Positions 23,134-32,844 of a stretch of DNA of 42,743 nt are shown piece after piece (position 1 is the first letter of the stretch; each line of letters starts with the position of its first letter). The stretch is from NCBI GenBank assembly GCA_900019385.1, contig FIZJ01000003.1, forward strand, positions 1-42,743, written 5' to 3'. Source of the stretch: an uncultured Clostridia bacterium. Lineage in GTDB: Bacteria; Bacillota; Limnochordia; Darwinibacteriales; DTU012. The notes under the pieces are model-generated. The model was not told the origin of the DNA, searched no databases, and saw only the letters and a program-made list of their open reading frames with translations. Position numbers and translations under genes: made by a program.

Positions 23134-23488
23134 GGATGGGCGGCTGAAAAAAGGGTTTTAGCTGGAAAGAAATACCATTCCCGCCAGGTATAAATACCGC
23201 CCAGCGGGACACCATATAGATGCGGTGATAAGCAACGCTGCACCGCGCCTAATCCAGAATCGAAGCCTGACTTGCTTAAGACCGCTGCCGCTGAAATGCA
23301 AGAATGGTTTTCAAGCTTGTCACCGCTGCCATCGGTTCTGGTTAGGCAGCCATGGAACAGCATATGTGCACCAGATGCACCAGCAGATCCAGTCTACCGG
23401 TGCGGCAGAGGAAAGCCAACAACCTTCTTCGCTTCAAGCAGTCGGCCTTAAGCTTAAGGGAGGAGCCTCAATAGGCTCCTCTTTTTCG
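23134..23488 (+). ncRNA. Gene-free stretch with a candidate plus-strand structured RNA
   Basis: About 355 bp without a credible protein gene. The plus strand ends in an excellent terminator (23460-23486) although all flanking genes run on the minus strand. Several hairpins can form: CCCGC/GCGGG enclosing GGTAT/ATACC (23180-23208), GCGGTG/CACCGC (23222-23246), GCTGCC/GGCAGC (23325-23350) and GTGCA/TGCAC (23366-23380). A 14-bp perfect palindrome (23446-23459) precedes the terminator. I found no matching plus-strand promoter and do not recognise it as 6S, RNase P, SRP or tmRNA. The 5' end is unknown. Confidence 0.3.
23460..23486 (+). terminator. Plus-strand intrinsic terminator next to the pyrR stop
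   Basis: A 9-bp perfect stem GAGGAGCCT/AGGCTCCTC (23460-23468 with 23473-23481), loop CAAT, followed by TTTTT on the plus strand. On the minus strand the tail is not T-rich, so it does not suit pyrR. Confidence 0.75.
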
Positions 23489-23489
23489 T

Positions 23490-24965
<1,476 letters not shown>

Positions 24966-24991
<26 letters not shown>

Positions 24992-25412
24992 GAATCAGCA
25001 CCTCCAAAAAGAGCAGTGCCACTCCCGCCACGATACTCATGTCGGCAACATTGAAGATGGGAAAAACGGTCAAATCGATGAAGTCGATCACCGCCCCGAC
25101 CCGAATCCGGTCGATGAGGTTGCCCACAGCGCCGCCAATCGCCAATGTGACACCCCACCGCACATACCAGCTTTGCCGTTTGATTGTTTCCCTGAAATAA
25201 AAAGCCACAGCCAAAACAGCGAATCCCAGCAGAATGAACAGCCACCGCCAGTTGGAGAACAAACCAAAAGCTGCTCCCACATTTTTCACATAAGTCAAGT
25301 ACAAATATGGCAGCAGCCGTACACTCTCGCCTTCAACGAAGTTCGCGGCAATCAAGTATTTGGTCAGTTGATCAACGGCGATTATCGCTGCGCAAACGAT
25401 CATATGAATCAA
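24966..25412 (-). CDS. lspA: Lipoprotein signal peptidase (signal peptidase II)
   Basis: The 148-residue integral membrane protein has four membrane helices and the two catalytic aspartates: one in GGAVGNLIDRI (D101) and one in FNVADMSIVAG (D124). It removes signal peptides from prolipoproteins at the lipidated cysteine. TTG 25412 lies 7 nt after GGAGG, whereas the internal ATG three codons later is too far, so TTG is the better start. It is coupled to rluD by a 26-bp overlap. Confidence 0.96.
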
Positions 25413-25504
25413 CCAGATCCCTCCATATGCAACGAGCGCTGCCGCGCCTGCTTATATGAACTTCGTTTCTTGGCTGGATTTTCCTGCTCAAGGTTTGATT
25501 TGTC

Positions 25505-26101
25505 TCAATCGGTATCGGTATACTCCTCAACAGCGTCCAAGACGTCCATTTCCTCATCGCTCAACATCTCGTCGTCAAGATCACCGATCCCCGCATAATC
25601 CTGGCGGGTGTTCGCTGTCCCGAACCGGGCCACACTCTGCCAGGCATCCTCCCCATCAAAGCCGACAAAACTGGTGCCGTCTGTGAAACTGCGCCTGAAC
25701 GAAAATTCTTGTTTTTTGACTTCAGGCTGCTGCTGTTTTTCTTCCTCAAGCTTGCATCGCACACACAAAGAAGCTTGGGGCAGCACTTCAAGACGCTCGG
25801 GGCTGATGGGCTGGCGACACTGCCGGCAGATTCCGTACGTTCCCTGGTCAATCCGTTCCAGCGCTTGATCGACCAAATGCAGTTGGTCCTTCAAGTTTTC
25901 CAGCAAGCCCTGATCCTTCTCCCGTTCGAACATTTGGGAGCCGTAATCGGCGGGATGCTGATCATAGGCTGACAGCTCGCCGCTTACATCATTCATGTTC
26001 TCATGAATCCCCTGTTCTTTGAAAGACTCCATCGTCTCCAACAGCTGCCGGCGTTCAGCCTGCAGCAGCAGCCGGTAGTGCTCTAGATCCTTATGTTTCA
26101 T
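25505..26101 (-). CDS. yteA: TraR/DksA-type zinc-finger protein, YteA family
   Basis: This 198-residue protein has an N-terminal helical hairpin (about 1-75, containing LEHYRLLLQAERRQLLETM) and a C4 zinc finger of the DksA/TraR type (YGICRQCRQPI ... SLCVRCK, about 98-122), then an acidic tail. The layout is that of the YteA family found in sporulating Firmicutes. DksA relatives act in the RNA polymerase secondary channel, but the finger lacks an obvious acidic tip pair, so a DksA-like activity is unproven. ATG 26101 lies 7 nt after GGAGG. Confidence 0.85.
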   Translation of the reverse strand: MKHKDLEHYRLLLQAERRQLLETMESFKEQGIHENMNDVSGELSAYDQHPADYGSQMFEREKDQGLLENLKDQLHLVDQALERIDQGTYGICRQCRQPISPERLEVLPQASLCVRCKLEEEKQQQPEVKKQEFSFRRSFTDGTSFVGFDGEDAWQSVARFGTANTRQDYAGIGDLDDEMLSDEEMDVLDAVEEYTDTD

Positions 26102-26151
26102 CGACATACCTCCGTACTGTTTTATGCAAAGGGCGTGATTTGGCGCCGGGA

Positions 26152-26460
26152 TTAGTAAGCGCGCCTGGAGAGCTCTTCTTGGACAATCCTTGTAATCTCG
26201 GCGATAAACTCACCGACTATCGGCAGGTTCAAAGCGGCCAACCTGCCCATTAAATACAAAAACAACGCCCCTACCGCCGTAAACCCGACAGCCAGGCCGA
26301 AACCGCGGGCAATTCCGCTGATGAAATTCAGGTACAAAAGCCTGCGGGGCTTGCGGTACAGCTCAATATATTCGGCCACACTGGCTTTTTCCATTGCCGA
26401 GGCAAGCTTCTCCAGATTCCTGATCAGTGTCTCGATTAAGCCTTGTTTGATTTCGTTCAT
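26152..26460 (-). CDS. DUF5665 family membrane protein
   Basis: This 102-residue protein has an amphipathic N-terminal helix (LIRNLEKLASAMEKASVAEYIEL), a basic turn YRKPRRLL, two hydrophobic segments (about 42-72) and a short helical tail. The N-terminal YRKPRRLLYLNFISGIARGFG stretch is what I associate with DUF5665. Its function is unknown. It has a GGAGG site and lies 44 bp after ileS, separated by the ileS terminator. Confidence 0.7.
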   Translation of the reverse strand: MNEIKQGLIETLIRNLEKLASAMEKASVAEYIELYRKPRRLLYLNFISGIARGFGLAVGFTAVGALFLYLMGRLAALNLPIVGEFIAEITRIVQEELSRRAY

Positions 26461-26489
26461 CCCTTTGCCTCCTCAAGCAATATCCTATG

Positions 26490-26522
26490 AAAAAAGCTCC
26501 TCTGCTATACTGCAGAGGAGCT
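26490..26522 (-). terminator. Terminator of ileS overlapping its last codons
   Basis: An 11-bp perfect stem AGCTCCTCTGC/GCAGAGGAGCT (26495-26505 with 26512-26522) with TTTTTT on the minus strand. The 5' arm encodes the last residues of IleS and the stop TAG sits at the top of the stem. Confidence 0.85.
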
Positions 26523-29270
26523 TGTGATCACTTCGTAACACCTGTCGCAGACGTGATGGCTTTCATGGCTGCCGACACTTTCGTCGTAGCGCCAGCACCG
26601 GTCACATTTCTCCGTATCGGCCAATTCCACCGTGACCTTGGCTTGTGTTTCGCCGGAAACAACCAGATTGACTTCCGACACTATAAACAGCATCGGCAGC
26701 GGCTCTGAAATCGTTTTCAGCTGCTCAACAGTTCTGCTGTCGGCAGTGATGGTAATCTTGGCCTCGTTGGATGCACCAAGCTTCTTGTCGGCCCGGGCAT
26801 CCTCCAGGGCTTTGGCCACTTGACGCCTGACCTCCAGAAGTGTCGACCACTTGTCTCTCAGCGCCCGGTTTTCAAACTGCCGCGGTAGGGTCTGCCACCG
26901 GGACAAGTGGACACTTTCCGGAGCGGAAGCAGGTTTAGGCATGTGCCTCCAGATTTCGTCTGCCGTGAAGACCAGGATGGGAGCGACAAGCTTCACCAAC
27001 TCCACAAGGATGTGGTACATGGCGGTCTGAGCTGAACGGCGCGTGCGCCCTTGGGGAAGATCGCAGTAGAGTCTGTCTTTCAGCACATCAAGGTAGAACC
27101 CACCCAAATCCACGGCGCAAAAATGGTGCACGGTGTGGTAAACAAGATGAAACTCATACCGTCGGTAGGCTCCCCGAACCCGATCGCTCAACACTGCCAG
27201 CTGATCCAGAACCCATTGATCGATTTCGCACAAGTCTTCATAAGCGACGAGGTCTTTTTCCGGGTCAAAATCGCTTAAGTTGCCCAGAATAAACCGGGCT
27301 GTGTTGCGGATTCTGCGGTAGGCGTCCGCCAACTGCTGCAGGATTTCCTGAGAGACGCGGATATCGCCGCGGTACTCCGCAGACGCTACCCACATCCTGA
27401 AGATGTCGGCACCGTATTCTTTGATAACCTCTTTAGGTGTGATCACATTTCCAAGGGATTTGGACATCTTCCGGCCTTCGCCATCGACCACAAAACCATG
27501 GGTGAGCACACTTTTGTACGGCGCTTGGTTGAACGCGGCCACGGATGTGGACAGCGATGATTGAAACCAGCCGCGATGCTGATCGCTCCCTTCCAAGTAC
27601 ATGTCCGCCGGCCACCGCATGTCATCCCGCTGCTGCAGTACAGCGGCGTGTGAGACGCCGGAGTCAAACCACACATCCATGATGTCGGTTTCCTTGGTGA
27701 ATTCAGTCCCGCCGCAGTGCGGGCATGAGTAACCGTCCGGTAGGAAGTCTTTGGCATCCCGCTTCCACCAGGCGTCGCTGCCCTCAGTGCGGAAGACCGC
27801 GGCGACACGGTTCGTCAGCTCTTCGTCAATAACCGCTTCCCCACATTTGCCGCAGTAGAACAGCGGTATCGGCACGCCCCAGGCCCGCTGCCTGGAGATG
27901 CACCAGTCACCTCTTTCTGCCACCATGTTGCGGATCCGGTCAATCCCCCACTGGGGTATCCACTCTACCTGGTTGATGGCGTCAAGCATCGCCTGCCTGA
28001 ACCCGCTGATAGATGCAAACCACTGCTCTGTGGCCCTGAAGATCACCGGGTCCTTGCAGCGCCAGCAGTGGGGATATGAGTGTGTGACGAAATCCAGCTT
28101 GAGAAGGGCGCCGCATTCCTCCAGGTCCTGAACGATGACTTTATTGCTGTCAGTGACCTTCAGGCCGGCATATTTGCCGGCTGCTTCAGTGAACACGCCG
28201 TGTTCATCAACCGGCGCTAAAATCGGCAGATTGTACCGCAAACCCACCTCATAGTCCTCCAGGCCGTGCCCAGGGGCTGTATGCACACAGCCAGTGCCCG
28301 CCTCCAAAGTGGCATGATCGCCGAGGATGATCGGCGAATCACGATCCACCAGAGGATGCCTGCAGACTATGCCTTCCAGATCGGCGCCAGTGAACTCTTG
28401 GATGATCTCGTACTGCTCCAACCCGATTTCGGCGGCGAAATTCTCTAACAGCCCCTTGGCCACAAGCAAATTGCCGAAACTGGTCTTGACTTTGACATAT
28501 GTCAAGGTTGGATTGAGACAGATGGCCAGGTTGGCCGGTATGGTCCACGGTGTTGTGGTCCAAATCACGAAGTAGGTGTCCTGTTCAGGAAGGATTCCTT
28601 TACCGTCTCTAACGGCAAACCGGACATAGATGCTTGGAGAGCGGTGATCATAGTACTCAATCTCTGCCTCGGCAAGAGCAGTCCGGCAGTCCATGCACCA
28701 GTAAACCGGCTTCAAGGCTTTATAGATAAACCCTTTGCCCGCCATTTTACCGAAGATCTCAATCTGTTTAGCTTCATATTCGGGGTTCAGAGTCAAGTAG
28801 GGGTTCTCCCAGTCGCCCCAAACGCCCAGCCTCTTGAATTCTTCCCTCTGAATATCCACGTATTTCAGGGCATACTCCCGGCATTTCTGCCTTAGCTCCA
28901 GCCCCGATATGCGTTCCTGGTCCACACCTAAGTCACGGATCGCCTGCAGTTCGATAGGCAACCCGTGGGTATCCCATCCGGGAAGGTACGGGGCATGATA
29001 CCCATCCATGGAATGGGAGCGGATCACCAAGTCTTTAAGAACCTTGTTCAACGCAGTGCCGATGTGGATGTTGCCGTTGGCATACGGCGGGCCGTCGTGT
29101 AAAATAAACAGCGGCAGCTTCTGGGCTTTGCCGTCGGCCTGCAGTTTTTGGTAGAACTGCTTCTCCTCCCAGTATTTAAGCATTTCCGGTTCCCGCTGCG
29201 GCAGATTCGCCCGCATCGGGAAATCAGTCTTTGGCAGCTGTAGTGTTTGTTGGTAGTCGTTTTTCTCCAA
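26505..29270 (-). CDS. ileS: Isoleucyl-tRNA synthetase
   Basis: This 921-residue class Ia enzyme has the HIGH-box variant HIGT (69-72), the CP1 editing domain with WTTTPWTIPANLAI, KMSKS (601-605) and a C-terminal zinc motif of two CxxC pairs (CDRCWRYD and CDRCYEVI). The length is typical of the Bacillus-type enzyme. It starts at TTG 29270 with GGGGG about 9 nt upstream. Expression is controlled by an Ile T-box leader. The terminator is made from its last codons. Confidence 0.97.
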   Translation of the reverse strand: MEKNDYQQTLQLPKTDFPMRANLPQREPEMLKYWEEKQFYQKLQADGKAQKLPLFILHDGPPYANGNIHIGTALNKVLKDLVIRSHSMDGYHAPYLPGWDTHGLPIELQAIRDLGVDQERISGLELRQKCREYALKYVDIQREEFKRLGVWGDWENPYLTLNPEYEAKQIEIFGKMAGKGFIYKALKPVYWCMDCRTALAEAEIEYYDHRSPSIYVRFAVRDGKGILPEQDTYFVIWTTTPWTIPANLAICLNPTLTYVKVKTSFGNLLVAKGLLENFAAEIGLEQYEIIQEFTGADLEGIVCRHPLVDRDSPIILGDHATLEAGTGCVHTAPGHGLEDYEVGLRYNLPILAPVDEHGVFTEAAGKYAGLKVTDSNKVIVQDLEECGALLKLDFVTHSYPHCWRCKDPVIFRATEQWFASISGFRQAMLDAINQVEWIPQWGIDRIRNMVAERGDWCISRQRAWGVPIPLFYCGKCGEAVIDEELTNRVAAVFRTEGSDAWWKRDAKDFLPDGYSCPHCGGTEFTKETDIMDVWFDSGVSHAAVLQQRDDMRWPADMYLEGSDQHRGWFQSSLSTSVAAFNQAPYKSVLTHGFVVDGEGRKMSKSLGNVITPKEVIKEYGADIFRMWVASAEYRGDIRVSQEILQQLADAYRRIRNTARFILGNLSDFDPEKDLVAYEDLCEIDQWVLDQLAVLSDRVRGAYRRYEFHLVYHTVHHFCAVDLGGFYLDVLKDRLYCDLPQGRTRRSAQTAMYHILVELVKLVAPILVFTADEIWRHMPKPASAPESVHLSRWQTLPRQFENRALRDKWSTLLEVRRQVAKALEDARADKKLGASNEAKITITADSRTVEQLKTISEPLPMLFIVSEVNLVVSGETQAKVTVELADTEKCDRCWRYDESVGSHESHHVCDRCYEVITSSSAV

Positions 29271-29299
29271 TCGCTTCTACCCCCTTCCGTACTTATAAC

Positions 29300-29520
29300 A
29301 AAAAACTCTCATCCCATAAGGGACGAGAGCTACCCGCGGTACCACCCTAGTTAAGGCTAACGCCAAAGCCTTCACTTGTCAGCGATAACGGAACCACCGA
29401 TCAGCCTACTGCCAGTTCAGCTGATAACTCCGAGGTGATTTTCAAAGAAACCTTGGTGCCGGGCTCTCACCTTTCCCCGGCTCTCTGGGACCGTTGATTT
29501 CTTCTACTCTCCTCTTCACA
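29300..29520 (-). promoter_or_regulatory. T-box riboswitch, Ile (AUC specifier)
   Basis: The T-box sequence is at 29334-29350. It is followed by a terminator (29306-29315 with 29320-29329) and six A on the plus strand giving a T-tract. In stem I, GAGG/CCTC and AGAAGAAA/TTTCTT helices frame an AGTA-containing loop and the 3' loop with AUC (29437-29439) followed by A. It senses tRNA-Ile charging for ileS. Confidence 0.95.
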
Positions 29521-29552
29521 GTCTATTGCCTATGCCGTTTCAATCATAAGTA

Positions 29553-29582
29553 ATTATACTAAAACCGCACATGTGAAGTCAA
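29553..29582 (-). promoter_or_regulatory. Promoter of the ileS T-box transcript
   Basis: The minus strand has TTGACT (29577-29582), an 18-bp spacer and TATAAT (29553-29558). The TGA inside the -35 hexamer is the proC stop codon. Confidence 0.7.
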
Positions 29583-30385
29583 GACTTATCGGCCTGTTCC
29601 AACTGGGCAGCCCGTTCCGCCGCAGCCCGCACTGCGTCTATAAGAGCGGAACGGAAGCCTCGGGCTTCCAATGCAGCCAGGCCGGCGATGGTGGTCCCAG
29701 CCGGAGAAGCCACCATGTCCTTGAGCTCAGCGGGGTGTCCGCCCTGCTCAACCATCGCCGCGGCGCCTTTTACCGTGAGTGCGGCAAGTTTAAGCGCCAG
29801 ATCCCGGGGCAGCCCTGCCAGCACGCCTCCATCCGCCAAAGCCTCAATCAGCACAAAGACGTATGCCGGCCCGCTGCCGCCAAGAGCTGTCGCAGCGTCC
29901 ATCAACCTTTCCTCTATTTCCACTACTGCACCGATGCGCTGGAAGATGTCTGTGACGAGCTGAATGTCCGCCTGGGTGACACCGGAACCCCACGCCACCG
30001 CTGATACACCCTGTTGAATCAGGACCGGTGTGTTGGGCATCACCCGCACAATCCTCGCTCCATTCCCAAGCGCCTGACGCAATCCGGCAATAGATATGCC
30101 GGCCATGACGGAGATCACCAGCTGATCGTTGATCTCATGGGCAAATGAAGCCGCCGCTTTGGAAAACACCTGTGGTTTCACAGCCAAGATCACCAGATCA
30201 GCACCCTTTACTGCCGCCGCGTTGTCAGTTCCGGTGTTGATTCCCCAGTATTCAGGGTTGCCTGTCATTTCTGGAAGCAGTGGGTCACTGGCGGTGATGT
30301 CCTCCGGGCGGCACAAGCCTCCGGCGATGATCCCTCTTACAAGTGCAGAACCCATCTTTCCCAGGCCGATAATTCCAATCCTCAT
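29579..30385 (-). CDS. proC: Pyrroline-5-carboxylate reductase
   Basis: This 268-residue enzyme has an N-terminal NAD(P)-binding Rossmann fold (IGIIGLGKMGSALVRGI) and a C-terminal dimerisation domain with the signature VTAL-like DAATALGGSGPAYVFVLIEALADGGV (about 172-198). It reduces pyrroline-5-carboxylate to proline, the last step of proline synthesis. It follows proA by 36 bp with AAAGGAG upstream of the ATG and shares the proB T-box control. Its stop codon lies within the -35 hexamer of the ileS promoter. Confidence 0.96.
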   Translation of the reverse strand: MRIGIIGLGKMGSALVRGIIAGGLCRPEDITASDPLLPEMTGNPEYWGINTGTDNAAAVKGADLVILAVKPQVFSKAAASFAHEINDQLVISVMAGISIAGLRQALGNGARIVRVMPNTPVLIQQGVSAVAWGSGVTQADIQLVTDIFQRIGAVVEIEERLMDAATALGGSGPAYVFVLIEALADGGVLAGLPRDLALKLAALTVKGAAAMVEQGGHPAELKDMVASPAGTTIAGLAALEARGFRSALIDAVRAAAERAAQLEQADKS

Positions 30386-30421
30386 TTTGAAACCATCTCC
30401 TTTCCGGGTGCTCCGGCGGCG

Positions 30422-31675
30422 TCATGATCTTGTCTGGCCTTGGCCGTAAATCACGTATTTGAATGTGGTCAATTCTTTAAGGGCCATGGGACCCCGGGCG
30501 TGGAGTTTTTGGGTGCTGATCCCAATTTCCGCGCCCATACCGAACTCACTGCCGTCGGTGAACCGGGTCGAGGCATTGACATAGACTGCAGCCGCGTCTA
30601 CTTCCCTCAGGAATCTCTGGCTGCTAGTGTAATCATTGGTGACAATCGCTTCCGAATGCTTTGTGCCGTAAGTGTTGATATGCTCAACCGCTTCATCGAA
30701 GCTGCCCACAACCTTCACTGCCAGGATATAGTCAAGGTATTCCGCATACCAATCGCTTTCGTCGGCAGCCTTGACCTGCGGCAGGATTCGCCGCGTCTTG
30801 GGGCACCCTCTAAGTTCCACCCTCCCCTCGAACAACTTAAACAGCTGTGGCAAAAACCCATCAGCCTGTTCCTGGTGGACAAGGAGAGTCTCAACTGCGT
30901 TGCATACACCTGGGCGGCTGGTCTTGGCGTTGTCGACAATTTTAAGAGCCATCTCCAAGTCGGCGCTTTTGTCGATATAAATATGGCAGTTGCCCACACC
31001 AGTCTGGATCACCGGAACCTTCGCCTCATTGATTACTCGCTGAATCAACCCGGCGCCGCCTCTTGGTATCAATACATCCAAGTACTCATGCATGCCTAAG
31101 AGTATGGAAACAGCCTCCCGGTCTGTGCTGGAAACCAATTGAATAGAACCTTCGGGCAATCCGAAGCGCTCCAGCACACTGGCGGCGATTTGAACCAGGA
31201 TTCTATTGGAATTAAGCGCTTCGGAGCCTCCCCGCAAGATCACAGCGTTGCCTGACTTGAAGCAGAGCCCGGCAGCATCTATGGTGACATTTGGCCGAGC
31301 CTCGTAAACCATCCCCACCACTCCCAACGGGACACGCATTTTTCCGATCTGCAGCCCGTTTGGGCGCCGCTGCATTTCCACGATTTCACCGATGGGATCC
31401 GGAAGTTTGGCCAATTCTCGAAGGCCTTGAGCCATGGCGCCGATTCTTTTGGTGTTCAACTCCAGCCGATCCAGCAGTGCTTTGCTTAACCCAGCCCTCT
31501 CGCCCGCCTCAAGATCCTTCTGGTTTTCGGCGGCAATAACCGCTTGGGCGTTCTCCACCGCGTCAGCCATCGCTTGCAGAACTTCGTTCTTTGTGTCGGC
31601 GGCAATTCCTGCCAGAACCTGGGCAGCCTTTTTCGCCGCTTTACCTTGGGCAATCAGCATATCTCTCAAGTTCAT
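30422..31675 (-). CDS. proA: Gamma-glutamyl phosphate reductase
   Basis: This 417-residue aldehyde-dehydrogenase-fold enzyme has the catalytic cysteine C258 in TSRPGVCNAVETLLVH, the nucleotide-binding region FKSGNAVILRGGSEALNSN, and the C-terminal GSEFGMGAEIGISTQKLHARGPM signature. It makes glutamate-5-semialdehyde from gamma-glutamyl phosphate with NADPH. ATG 31675 has AGGAGG with 7-nt spacing and overlaps the proB stop as ATGA; the ATG two codons earlier is too close to the site. It is part of proB-proA-proC. Confidence 0.97.
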   Translation of the reverse strand: MNLRDMLIAQGKAAKKAAQVLAGIAADTKNEVLQAMADAVENAQAVIAAENQKDLEAGERAGLSKALLDRLELNTKRIGAMAQGLRELAKLPDPIGEIVEMQRRPNGLQIGKMRVPLGVVGMVYEARPNVTIDAAGLCFKSGNAVILRGGSEALNSNRILVQIAASVLERFGLPEGSIQLVSSTDREAVSILLGMHEYLDVLIPRGGAGLIQRVINEAKVPVIQTGVGNCHIYIDKSADLEMALKIVDNAKTSRPGVCNAVETLLVHQEQADGFLPQLFKLFEGRVELRGCPKTRRILPQVKAADESDWYAEYLDYILAVKVVGSFDEAVEHINTYGTKHSEAIVTNDYTSSQRFLREVDAAAVYVNASTRFTDGSEFGMGAEIGISTQKLHARGPMALKELTTFKYVIYGQGQTRS

Positions 31676-32529
31676 CCCCATCCCTCCTGCGCGCTGTTGT
31701 GCCTCCCATCGTTCTTCACTCTGGCATTATTCTTGGCCAAAAATGTGGTGCCGATCTGGAAGCCTGCCCCTTTTTCCAGCATCTCCACAATCTCCAGGAT
31801 TACATAGTCTTTGTGGGCTGGGCCGATCACAGTCGTGATGCCCGCACCCGTCGCGATTTTGGCTGCTGCGAGTTTGGTTTTCATACCGCCTGTGCCCACG
31901 CTGTTGGTGTTGCCGCCTGCATAAGCCTCAATTTCGGCGGTAATATCTTCCACCACATCGATCTTGGACGTCAGACTATCCAAGTGGGGATCTTTCTGGT
32001 AAAGCCCTTCCACATCCGAAAGGATGATCAGCAAATCCGCGTTGATCAGACGGGCGACCAAGGCGGAAAGCGAATCATTGTCGCCAAACTTGATCTCGTG
32101 GGTGGCAACCGTGTCGTTCTCGTTGATAACCGGGATTACGCCCCATTTGATAAGATTGATCATAGTGTTGTAGGCATTGAGCCTGTGCTGTGGATCCTCA
32201 AGATCATACGCCGTCAAAAGGATCTGAGCCCCAATAGCCCCGTACTCCCGAAGAAAACGGTTGTAAACAGCCATCAGTTGGGCCTGCCCGACAGCAGCCA
32301 GCGCCTGCTGTTCCGGAATACCGCAGGGACGCTCATGCACTCCCATTTCCGCCATCCCGGTGACAATAGATCCGGATGTGACAAACAGCACTTCCCTCCC
32401 CTGGTTTTTTAAATCCACCATTTGGCGCAGGAAGTGATCGATCCGGTTCAAATTGATCCTGCCGCCGTTGTGAGTCAGAGAACTGCTGCCGATCTTGATG
32501 ACAATGCGCCGATAACTCATTTTGATCAC
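31672..32529 (-). CDS. proB: Glutamate 5-kinase, without PUA domain
   Basis: This 285-residue amino-acid-kinase-fold enzyme starts [10 protein letters not shown] and has [21 protein letters not shown] with [12 protein letters not shown], and [13 protein letters not shown]. It phosphorylates glutamate for proline synthesis. Most bacterial ProB proteins are about 365 residues and end in a PUA domain; here the protein stops soon after the kinase domain. A stretch of similarity is not visible beyond the stop because proA begins there, so this appears to be a natural short form. It is the first gene of the operon, with GAGGTGATC before the ATG and a Pro T-box leader. Confidence 0.95.
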   Translation of the reverse strand: MIKMSYRRIVIKIGSSSLTHNGGRINLNRIDHFLRQMVDLKNQGREVLFVTSGSIVTGMAEMGVHERPCGIPEQQALAAVGQAQLMAVYNRFLREYGAIGAQILLTAYDLEDPQHRLNAYNTMINLIKWGVIPVINENDTVATHEIKFGDNDSLSALVARLINADLLIILSDVEGLYQKDPHLDSLTSKIDVVEDITAEIEAYAGGNTNSVGTGGMKTKLAAAKIATGAGITTVIGPAHKDYVILEIVEMLEKGAGFQIGTTFLAKNNARVKNDGRHNSAQEGWG

Positions 32530-32546
32530 CTCGGTTTGGTCTTTAC

Positions 32547-32785
32547 GAAAAAACCTCGTTCCAATGCAGGAACGAGGTTATAGCTCGCGGTACCATCCTT
32601 CTTGGTTCGGAACACCGAACCCCCTCAGCGCCGAATTTAATTCGGCTCTCACGCTAACGGGTGAACCCGGAAAGGCTTAATGATCGCCTTCGGCTTCCAG
32701 GTGGGTAAGTTAAAAGCGTTAATACCGGGCTTCCACCATCCCCGGCTCGCTGGGGTTAACCGCCTTTTAACTGTAGCCTGTTCAT
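32547..32785 (-). promoter_or_regulatory. T-box riboswitch, Pro (CCC specifier)
   Basis: The T-box sequence AAGGATGGTACCGCG lies at 32586-32600, one base from the usual GGGTGG form. It is followed by an 11-bp perfect terminator (32552-32562 with 32569-32579) and a T-tract. In stem I, CAGG/CCTG and TAAAAG/CTTTTA helices frame a loop with CCC (32703-32705) followed by A. It should switch on proline synthesis when tRNA-Pro is uncharged. Confidence 0.92.
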
Positions 32786-32815
32786 CGCCTTTACCGATTA
32801 GATATGTTTTGACAA

Positions 32816-32844
32816 ATTATAACGGAAAACACTGTGCCTGTCAA
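32816..32844 (-). promoter_or_regulatory. Full-consensus promoter of proBAC
   Basis: The minus strand has TTGACA (32839-32844), a 17-bp spacer and TATAAT (32816-32821), a perfect consensus. The TGA in the -35 hexamer is the divIVA stop codon. Confidence 0.8.

Noticed and set aside
23130-23363. A 77-codon minus-strand reading frame between tRNA-Cys and pyrR
   Set aside because: No ribosome site and no recognisable protein; it overlaps the tRNA promoter and hairpins of the RNA candidate.
32547-32600. Plain terminator downstream of divIVA
   Set aside because: The hairpin is part of the Pro T-box leader, with T-box sequence and specifier upstream, so it was recorded as a riboswitch.
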